A stretch of DNA of 20,039 nt from Bacteroidota bacterium (lineage in GTDB: Bacteria; Bacteroidota; Bacteroidia; Chitinophagales; Chitinophagaceae): assembly GCA_026391115.1 (NCBI GenBank), contig JAPLER010000038.1, forward strand, positions 1 to 20,039. The letters are read 5' to 3'. The position numbers were made by a program, and so were the translations under genes. The notes beneath the pieces were generated by a model. That model made no database searches. It was not told the DNA's origin and saw only the letters and a list, made by a program, of their open reading frames with translations. Shown here in pieces: positions 14,251-20,039 of this stretch (position 1 is the stretch's first letter; every line of letters begins with the position of its first letter).

Positions 14251-14553
14251 ATGAAAAAATTAATCTTATTACTTGTTGTAGGTTCAATGACTGTTACAGC
14301 ATTTTCTCAAACCACAACACCAACAAAAAAAGATGCTCAAAAAGACATTCGTAAGGATGTAAGAGAAATTAAAGAAGAACGTAAAGAGCGTAACAAAAAA
14401 ATTGCAAAACTGCAGTTTAAAAAAGCTAGTAAAGACCAAACAGAAATTAACAAAGACAGAAAGGATATGAAAGCTAGCAAAAAACATTTAAAAAATAAAG
14501 GTGAAAAAAAGCCTATACAAAAAGCTAAAGAACAAGTAAAACAAAACGGTTAG
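14251..14553 (+). CDS. Lysine-rich secreted helical protein
   Basis: This 100-residue protein has a good signal peptide (MKKLILLLVVGSMTVTAFSQ). The mature part has a short Thr-Pro linker and is then almost wholly helical and very basic: Lys and Arg dominate, with Glu and Asp between them (DAQKDIRKDVREIKEERKER and later KDRKDMKASKKHLKNKG). Such a charged single helix may bind a polyanion such as nucleic acid, lipopolysaccharide or exopolysaccharide, but that is inference. No named family. A strong terminator lies 28 bases after the stop. It is transcribed from a 197-base divergent region shared with the protease, which holds CCTCAA/TTGAGG arms at 14191-14196 and 14223-14228. Confidence 0.75.
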   Translation: MKKLILLLVVGSMTVTAFSQTTTPTKKDAQKDIRKDVREIKEERKERNKKIAKLQFKKASKDQTEINKDRKDMKASKKHLKNKGEKKPIQKAKEQVKQNG

Positions 14554-14580
14554 TAAATCATTTGTTTATTAAAGCATACA

Positions 14581-14613
14581 TAAAAGCCTCGTCTGTTAAA
14601 GACGAGGCTTTTA
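14581..14613 (+). terminator. Bidirectional terminator
   Basis: TAAAAGCCTCGTCT (14581-14594) and AGACGAGGCTTTTA (14600-14613) form a perfect 14-base-pair stem with loop GTTAA. The GC-rich core is flanked by A and T runs. It serves the + strand lysine-rich protein gene and the minus-strand desaturase gene (stop 14654). Confidence 0.92.
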
Positions 14614-14653
14614 CATTTTATTAGAAAATAGCAAAAAAACTATTGATAGTATT

Positions 14654-15670
14654 TTATGCTCCACTATTTATCAAGTCAATATCTGGTTTGCTTTCATCGG
14701 TAATGGCAACTTTGCCTCTATTGCTTCTTATTACTCTAGAGAACAAAGAAATCTCCTGATCGAATAAAAATCTAAAAAATAATTTTAACCAAGAGTTGTG
14801 GCTATGTAAAGTGTTGTAATAATTTGGAGCCGTACTTTTTATTTGTGGCAACTTGTTCCAAGGTATAGATGGAAAGTCATGGTGCTCATTATGATAACCC
14901 ACATTAAAAGCCAGTGTATTCATTTTGCCATAATAACTATAAGTTTCTTGATCGTCTCCATGCGTTAAAAAATGTTCTTGTATCCATCTTGCACCAAGTG
15001 GATGTAAACCTACAGAAAAGAAGAAACTAGCTAAAAAATAAACAAAGGCTTTGGGTCCTAAAAAATAGCAAACAGCCGTCATAGCAATAATTTGTACCAA
15101 CCAGTTAAATGCTACCCAGCCATCAAAAGCTTTTACTTCTTTAATACGAGACAATCTAAACAATTGAAAAATGGGATAAAATAATAGCCATATTGCTTTG
15201 CCAATAAAATAATTATTAATCAATTTTCCCTCGCCTTTATTGGGTATATCGCCATCTATCTCATACACACCTTGAAAAGAATGATGTTTTAAGTGGTATC
15301 TTTCGAAAGAAATGCTACTAGCAAATACCAAAGGAATATTGGCTAAAATGCCAGTCAATTTATTAGCTGTAGGGCTTTTAAAAATGAGCTTGTGCGTACA
15401 CTCGTGTATCAATACAAATAAAGAATGATCTATAAATGCACCTACTAAATAAGCTACAATAAATACCAACCACCAGCTATAATTATTTAAAAAAATACCT
15501 AGTGCAAGTTGCATTGTAACCAACAATAAAGTTAGCCAAAATGAATATTTATTTTTGCCAATGAGTTGCCTTATCTCAGGATGTTCTTTTAAAATTTCTT
15601 TTGTGCGACTGCGATGTGGCTCTGGATTGGCAGAAAAAGTAAAATTTGTTTTTGGTTGCATCGCTTGCAA
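14654..15670 (-). CDS. Membrane desaturase, sphingolipid delta-4 (DEGS) type
   Basis: This 338-residue integral membrane enzyme matches, by recall, the eukaryotic dihydroceramide delta-4 desaturase DEGS1 along its whole length. The N-terminal PHRSRTKEILKEHPEI (about residues 18-33) corresponds to the lipid-desaturase N-terminal motif of that family. The three iron-binding histidine boxes are present: HECTH (89-93), HLKHH (126-130) and HNEHH (260-264), with the flanking ETYSYYG and FNVGYHNEHHDFP also shared. Family members use oxygen and a reduced electron carrier to introduce a double bond. Here the substrate may be the long-chain base of dihydroceramide, which many Bacteroidota make, but an acyl lipid is not excluded. 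Four to six membrane helices are expected. No serine palmitoyltransferase gene is in the window. It is divergent from the EamA gene, 131 bases away. Confidence 0.85.
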   Translation of the reverse strand: MQAMQPKTNFTFSANPEPHRSRTKEILKEHPEIRQLIGKNKYSFWLTLLLVTMQLALGIFLNNYSWWLVFIVAYLVGAFIDHSLFVLIHECTHKLIFKSPTANKLTGILANIPLVFASSISFERYHLKHHSFQGVYEIDGDIPNKGEGKLINNYFIGKAIWLLFYPIFQLFRLSRIKEVKAFDGWVAFNWLVQIIAMTAVCYFLGPKAFVYFLASFFFSVGLHPLGARWIQEHFLTHGDDQETYSYYGKMNTLAFNVGYHNEHHDFPSIPWNKLPQIKSTAPNYYNTLHSHNSWLKLFFRFLFDQEISLFSRVIRSNRGKVAITDESKPDIDLINSGA

Positions 15671-15801
15671 TGTAAACAGAACTAGCTAGATTATTAGTAA
15701 AACTTTAGTATGATAACGCAACTATTATCAAAAACGAGTAAATAATTATTAAATCAATCGTTTGTTACATATTTGAATTAATCTTTGCCACAAATTAATT
15801 A

Positions 15802-16713
15802 ATGCCTTCTACAAAACACAAAGCTTATATAGGACTATGCCTCACTAGTATTATTTGGGGAACCACTTGGGTGGCTATGAAGTATGCTATTAAAGGCATT
15901 CCGCCATTTCAATTGGCTGCAATGAGGCACATTGTTTCTGGGTCAATCTTTGTTTTGTTTTTTAGTATTTTAAAAAAAGAAAAATTGCCAACACTTGCAC
16001 AGTTTAAAAAGTTATTATTCCTGGGTACTTTAACTTTTGTTATGGCAAATGCTTTAAGTACTTGGAGTTTAAAATATATTTCAAGTGGTTTAGGTGCATT
16101 AATTGGTGCATTGTATCCTTTAAGTGTTGTGTTAATTGAGTATTTTTTTTTCAATAATAAAAATATTAATCGAATTACTGTTATAGGTATTTTATTGGGT
16201 GTTGGTGGTATTGTTTTAGTGTTCTATAACAATGCATTTGCAGCTGCATCCAAAAACTATTTTTTAGGAGTTGGACTAGCTTTAATAGCTATGTTAAGCT
16301 GGAGTTGTGCCAGTATATTAATTTCAAAAAAATATATCAAAATGAATTCATACTACAGTATGGGTTGGCAAATGCTAATAAGTTTTGTTGTGTGTTTAGG
16401 AATTAGTTTTTGTGTTGAAAATCCTGTGCCCTTAGGTAATATTCCAAAGCAGTCTATAGTTGGTTTAGTCTATTTAATTATTGCAGGTTCGTTAATTGCA
16501 ATGATGGCTTTTATGTACACAATGAAACATTTAAATCCTACTGTTGCTGTAATGTATGCTTATATAAATCCTATTATAGCAATGATTACAGGTACAATTA
16601 TGCTGAAAGAACATTTATCAATAGTTATTATTGTTGGTTCTTTAATAACCTTAACAGGAGTGTATTTGGTAAATTATAGTTTTAAAAAAGGCATACCAGC
16701 ACCTGTTGAATGA
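15802..16713 (+). CDS. EamA family (DMT superfamily) transporter
   Basis: This 303-residue protein has about ten hydrophobic helices in two homologous halves, each an EamA domain (about residues 8-138 and 152-290). The first half opens with LTSIIWGTTWVAMKYAIKGIPPFQLAAMR, and the second has AMLSWSCASILISKKY and a final GTIMLKEHLSIVIIVGSLITLTGVY, both typical landmarks. Members export amino acids, purines or other metabolites, and the substrate cannot be read from sequence. It is monocistronic: the convergent small membrane gene ends 11 bases after its stop. Confidence 0.92.
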   Translation: MPSTKHKAYIGLCLTSIIWGTTWVAMKYAIKGIPPFQLAAMRHIVSGSIFVLFFSILKKEKLPTLAQFKKLLFLGTLTFVMANALSTWSLKYISSGLGALIGALYPLSVVLIEYFFFNNKNINRITVIGILLGVGGIVLVFYNNAFAAASKNYFLGVGLALIAMLSWSCASILISKKYIKMNSYYSMGWQMLISFVVCLGISFCVENPVPLGNIPKQSIVGLVYLIIAGSLIAMMAFMYTMKHLNPTVAVMYAYINPIIAMITGTIMLKEHLSIVIIVGSLITLTGVYLVNYSFKKGIPAPVE

Positions 16714-16724
16714 TGCTATATTTA

Positions 16725-17030
16725 TTACTGAATCAGCAAATGTGCTTTTTCATTTTCACTCACAAATAACAATAGAATTTGAACAAATAACAATGTCCAT
16801 AGCAATACCATACATACATTGTTAACTTTTAGATATTGCTTTCTGTTTTCATTTGCTCTCATATTGTCTCTTACTGTTTCTGGTGTCCATACGAAATAAT
16901 CTAGTAAAAATCGTTTAATGGTTTTATCGTTCCTGAGTTTACTAAAATACCACAGTTTGATGATTATAGTAATAAAAATTGCAACCCACACAATGATGTG
17001 TAGCAATTTTCCTGTAATAAATTGATGCAT
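16725..17030 (-). CDS. Small membrane protein, paralogue of the gene at 1644-1934
   Basis: This 101-residue protein has membrane segments at about residues 8-28 and 74-92 and a charged middle with FLLDYFVWTP, then NRKQYLKVNNVCMVLLWTLL and FVQILLLFVSE. These match the gene at 1644 in order and spacing, so the two are paralogues of a small family that I cannot name. Upstream, TGCTTAAAAG followed by (T/C)TG occurs at 17036-17048 and 17061-17073, a 25-base direct repeat that may be a regulator site. It is convergent with the EamA gene. Confidence 0.75.
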   Translation of the reverse strand: MHQFITGKLLHIIVWVAIFITIIIKLWYFSKLRNDKTIKRFLLDYFVWTPETVRDNMRANENRKQYLKVNNVCMVLLWTLLFVQILLLFVSENEKAHLLIQ

Positions 17031-17115
17031 ACTGGTGCTTAAAAGTTGAAAATATTAAAATGCTTAAAAGCTGGTGGTTAAGGTGTTATAAAGGTTATAT
17101 AAAAGTAAGGGAAAT

Positions 17116-18243
17116 TTATAAATACATATTTTTTTTCTTGGTGCTTTTGCAAAAGATAAACTCAGGCTCTTGGTAAAACACATTAAAATCAGTTTGTGTG
17201 CTATGTGTGTGGTAACAACAATAAAATTCGCTGCCATCTCCAAGTGCTGCCCCTTTTGGATTTCGCCACAACATACAATAAGCAATACGTTGTCCTAATA
17301 GTGCAGGTTTCATTGTTTGTGTAAACCAGTTTGTATATGTTGCATTGTTGGTATTTGCCAAATTATTACAACCCATTTCAGTTACTGCTGCAATTTTATT
17401 ATGGCTATCTGCCCATTGAACAATTGTAGCAATTTGGTTTTGCATTTTTGCAACATATTGGCTACTTGTTGTTCCTGGACGTTGATAAGCATCAAGACCA
17501 ATAATATCAACAAAACCATTATCGGGATAACGACTATTAAAATCACTTGCTGTAAATCCATCGTTTAAACTAAAAGCATATAAAACGTTATGCACGTTGC
17601 ATACATCTTTCAAGTGTGTAATTGTCAATCGCCATAATTTTATATAATCTGTGGCACTGCACTTCGTTGCGTCCCACCAAAAACAATTTTGAACATTGCA
17701 CTCATGAAATGGTCTAAAAATTATAGGAATCAATTTGCCGTCACTACCACGTAAACTATTAAAAAAATTGGCAACTGTAGTAAGCCATCCTTTAAAAATA
17801 TCTTTATAAGTCATATTACTGCCATTGGGTTTAGATACACCATCTAATATTTTGGCCACAGTTGTACCATCGCCTGCACCACTACCAAATACTGGATTAT
17901 TGGCGTGCCAGCATATCGTATTTACACAACCCATATCATAAACTTGTTTAATACAAGTTTTTAATTTAGACACTTCTATCCAATTAATCATTCTATTGCT
18001 ACCTGTTTCTATTTGTCCAATATCCCAACCAAATACTCCAGGTAAATCTTTATTACTTAAGCTATCACTTACATCGCTAACACGTGCTTGTGGATTTGTT
18101 TCATAAGTCCAGCCTTTGCCGTACAATAAAGTATCGTGATGCCCAAAAATGGTTCTTGTATTACGAATGGAATTGAGTTTTGTAAACAAGTTTTTTGTTT
18201 CTAATGTAGCTCTAGAATCTATGGGTGCAGGAGTAACTGGCAT
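17116..18243 (-). CDS. Glycoside hydrolase family 26-type (mannanase-like), no signal peptide seen
   Basis: This 375-residue protein looks like family 26 glycoside hydrolases, which cleave beta-mannan and related polysaccharides. Landmarks are TIFGHHDTLLYG near the start, FGWDIGQIE, the acid/base Glu in IIFRPFHE (about residue 181) and nucleophile Glu in AVTEMG (about residue 289), with a Trp after the first (CFWW). The C terminus is complete. From the first ATG (18243) there is no signal peptide, although family members are usually exported. The frame stays open for 24 codons upstream, until a stop near 18317, giving a Cys-Ser-Asn-Asn-Thr-Pro stretch like the start of a mature lipoprotein but no ATG, GTG or TTG and no hydrophobic segment. 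The end of the DUF1801 gene overlaps that region. The 5' end may be lost or frameshifted. Confidence 0.78.
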   Translation of the reverse strand: MPVTPAPIDSRATLETKNLFTKLNSIRNTRTIFGHHDTLLYGKGWTYETNPQARVSDVSDSLSNKDLPGVFGWDIGQIETGSNRMINWIEVSKLKTCIKQVYDMGCVNTICWHANNPVFGSGAGDGTTVAKILDGVSKPNGSNMTYKDIFKGWLTTVANFFNSLRGSDGKLIPIIFRPFHECNVQNCFWWDATKCSATDYIKLWRLTITHLKDVCNVHNVLYAFSLNDGFTASDFNSRYPDNGFVDIIGLDAYQRPGTTSSQYVAKMQNQIATIVQWADSHNKIAAVTEMGCNNLANTNNATYTNWFTQTMKPALLGQRIAYCMLWRNPKGAALGDGSEFYCCYHTHSTQTDFNVFYQEPEFIFCKSTKKKNMYL

Positions 18244-18268
18244 TTCAATATTTGTTTTAGGTTGATGT

Positions 18269-18700
18269 TTAGCAGCATTTATTATTGGGGTGTTGTTGCT
18301 GCATATATTTTAAATGATTTGTAATCATTTGTTGAAACACAGTAATATCAATATCTGCAAGAGTTTTAATATGAATGCAGCCACCATCGGTTTTATGTTT
18401 ACCAAACTTAGACAGGAGTTCTTCTCTTTGTTCAAAACTGCCAGATAGGTAAAGTGCTATACTAGAAGACCTTGGCGAAAAGGCAATCAATGGAGCATCT
18501 CCTTCTCTCCCACTATCGTACTTGTAATGATAACTACCAAAACCGACAATGCTAGGCCCCCACATTTTTGGCTCTAGGCTTGTTTGGCTTTGCAATAATT
18601 TTATTAAAGTAAAACAATTATTACGTCTTGTTTCATCTTTAACTTTATTAATAAAATTTTCAACATTACTATTGGTTTCAGTGGTTTTATTTTTTGCCAT
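18269..18700 (-). CDS. DUF1801 domain protein
   Basis: This 143-residue soluble protein has VENFINKVKDETRRNNCFTL near the start, then PKMWGPSIVGFGSYHYKYDSGREGD and FSPRSSSIALYLSGSF, which are the landmarks of DUF1801 proteins (an iron-sulfur-cofactor-protein-like or YdhG-type fold of unknown role). The C-terminal ITVFQQMITNHLKYMQQQH is a closing helix. No catalytic residues are known. It lies 25 bases upstream of the GH26-type gene on the same strand, so co-transcription is possible, but no functional link is evident. Confidence 0.85.
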   Translation of the reverse strand: MAKNKTTETNSNVENFINKVKDETRRNNCFTLIKLLQSQTSLEPKMWGPSIVGFGSYHYKYDSGREGDAPLIAFSPRSSSIALYLSGSFEQREELLSKFGKHKTDGGCIHIKTLADIDITVFQQMITNHLKYMQQQHPNNKCC

Positions 18701-18773
18701 AACACTAATTTATGCTGACTTATTATTCATCAAATATCTTGATTTTATTTTACAACTGCTATACCTTCTTTAT

Positions 18774-18911
18774 TTAATGATTGGTTTGATTACCTTCTTT
18801 AAAAATATTTCTTAGTATCATAGAAGCATTTTCTTCCAGTGCCAATCTATTAGCTTGATTGGCTAATCTTTCTTCAATCTTTTTCCGCTCATTAATTGAT
18901 TTTTTAAAAAT
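18774..18911 (-). pseudogene. Fragment of a coiled-coil coding frame
   Basis: A minus-strand frame open from 18911 to TAA at 18774-18776 encodes a charged helix (IEERLANQANRLALEENASM and ILRNIFKEGNQTNH). It has no ATG, GTG or TTG near its start; the first ATG is in the middle. It has the look of the 3' end of a gene whose 5' part is gone. The rest of the 336-base gap between the DUF1801 gene and the CoA-transferase gene shows nothing else. Confidence 0.25.
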
Positions 18912-19036
18912 TTAGGTTGGTATATAATTCAAAAAATGCAATTAAAATTAATGAGACAGTTTAGGAAAGTAATGTCTTATTTCGCATTGTAAAAATAATA
19001 TTTGGAGAAAAAAGAGGTTGTTGCTGAAATGAACAA

Positions 19037-20039
19037 TTAAAACAAATGAAATCTATTGCCACAAGCTTCTGTTAACGCATTTCTATCATCTGGGTGTGCA
19101 ATATCAATAAGTGCTTTAGCCCTTTGACGTAAATTTTTTCCATATAAATATGCCACACCAAATTCTGTAACTACATAGTGTATATGCCCACGAGATGTTA
19201 CTACACCTGCACCTAATTTAAGATGTGGTACAATGCGTGATAATCCATTTTTGGTTCTACTAGTAATAACAATAATAGGTTTGCCACCTTCACTTAATGC
19301 AGCACCTCGCATAAAATCCATTTGCCCACCAATGCCACTGTACTGATAAGTACCTATACTATCAGCACATACTTGTCCTGTAATATCTATTTCTATGGCA
19401 CTATTAATGGCAACTACTTTTGGGTTGCGTCTTATAACGTGTGGGTCGTTTACATAGTCAATATCTAAAAACTGTACAGCAGGGTTATCGTTTACATAAT
19501 CATACAATTTTTTTGTACCTAGTGCAAAGGCTGTAACCATTTTATTCGGGTGTATTTTCTTTTTACTGTTATTGATAATATCTTTTTCAAATAATGGAAT
19601 GACACCATCGCTAAACATTTCGGTGTGCATACCTAAATTTTTGTGATTGTGTAACGATTTTAATACAGCATCTGGAATAGTACCAATGCCTACTTGCAAT
19701 GTGCTGCCATCTTCAATAAGTGAAGCAACATTTTTTCCTATTTTTAATTCCGTATCAGTCACTTTAGCACCATAATCAACTTCTGTTAGTTGTGTATCAT
19801 AAAAAACCATAGCACAAAATCTATCAGTGTGTATCATACCATCACCATGTGTTCTAGGCATTTGGGGATTCACTAATGCAATTACTTTAGTTGCACAGTT
19901 TACTGCTGTTCGTGCAATATCAACAGATACTCCTAGCGAACAATAGCCATGTTTATCTGGCACCGAAACCTGGACCATTGCTACATCTATTGGTAACACA
20001 GTTCTTATCATATCTGGTATGTCGCTTAAAAATGCAGGA
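19037..20039 (-). CDS. Acetyl-CoA hydrolase/transferase family, 5' end outside window
   Basis: This gene enters from the right edge: the frame stays open through 20039 and reads PAFLSDIPD just before an internal Met at 20011, as in the family. It belongs to the acetyl-CoA hydrolase / 4-hydroxybutyrate CoA-transferase family, which moves CoA between acyl groups through a glutamyl-CoA intermediate. Landmarks are VSVPDKHGYCSLGVSVD, LQVGIGTIPDAV, the catalytic Glu in HTEMFSDG (codon about 19619-19621), FMRGAALSEGGKPIIVI and a C-terminal FGVAYLYGKNLRQRA. About 330 residues are visible out of a usual 430. Donor and acceptor (acetate, succinate, 4-hydroxybutyrate) cannot be told from this part. It is probably cytoplasmic. 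Confidence 0.9.
   Translation of the reverse strand, partial: PAFLSDIPDMIRTVLPIDVAMVQVSVPDKHGYCSLGVSVDIARTAVNCATKVIALVNPQMPRTHGDGMIHTDRFCAMVFYDTQLTEVDYGAKVTDTELKIGKNVASLIEDGSTLQVGIGTIPDAVLKSLHNHKNLGMHTEMFSDGVIPLFEKDIINNSKKKIHPNKMVTAFALGTKKLYDYVNDNPAVQFLDIDYVNDPHVIRRNPKVVAINSAIEIDITGQVCADSIGTYQYSGIGGQMDFMRGAALSEGGKPIIVITSRTKNGLSRIVPHLKLGAGVVTSRGHIHYVVTEFGVAYLYGKNLRQRAKALIDIAHPDDRNALTEACGNRFHLF

Noticed and set aside
1..20039. CRISPR array, tRNA or rRNA genes
   Set aside because: No regularly spaced repeats with unique spacers, cloverleaf-like sequences or ribosomal RNA stretches were seen on reading both strands.

Overview
The window is AT-rich and looks like a chromosomal segment of a Bacteroidota bacterium, probably in the Chitinophagales/Sphingobacteriia area. 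The evidence is the many lipoproteins with Cys-Lys-Lys after the signal peptide, a carboxypeptidase-regulatory-like surface protein, a TAnnTTTG-type promoter element, weak ribosome binding sites, a long-form isocitrate dehydrogenase and a sphingolipid-desaturase-type enzyme. No rRNA, tRNA, CRISPR array, transposase or integrase gene was seen. The assignment rests on sequence style and recalled families, not on a search.

Region 1 (1-4663) alternates single genes with copies of a structured repeat: repeat, carboxypeptidase-regulatory-like protein, repeat, small membrane protein, repeat. An operon-like run follows: a TraB/GumN-type protein broken by a one-base frameshift in a G run, an ECF sigma factor starting 2 bases later, a four-helix membrane protein that is probably its anti-sigma factor, and a small membrane protein.

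Region 2 (4681-6293) looks like an inserted unit. A serine hydrolase (beta-lactamase fold), also frameshifted, is bounded by a 15-bp inverted repeat with 14 matches. It is followed by an attC-like stretch and the remains of a small unknown gene with an in-frame stop.

Region 3 (6278-10083) is mostly on the minus strand. Isocitrate dehydrogenase is followed by three tightly packed small genes, two of them related coiled-coil proteins with a small membrane protein between them. A LysR-type regulator is divergent from isocitrate dehydrogenase and may control it. A fourth copy of the structured repeat lies past the end of this operon, and a lipoprotein gene follows.

Region 4 (10084-14613) holds a small membrane ORF, a Cro/C1-type regulator preceded by two palindromes, a small unknown beta-rich protein, two linked lipoproteins, a secreted trypsin-like protease and a lysine-rich secreted protein. 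Two very clear bidirectional terminators punctuate it.

Region 5 (14654-20039) encodes a homologue of eukaryotic dihydroceramide delta-4 desaturase, an EamA-family exporter, a paralogue of the region 1 small membrane protein, a GH26-type glycoside hydrolase without a visible signal peptide, a DUF1801 protein, a gene remnant, and the 3' part of an acetyl-CoA hydrolase/CoA-transferase gene that runs off the window.

The most unusual items are the four-copy hairpin repeat with a conserved loop and covarying stem, the inverted-repeat-bounded serine hydrolase, the isocitrate-dehydrogenase-linked small proteins, and the desaturase.
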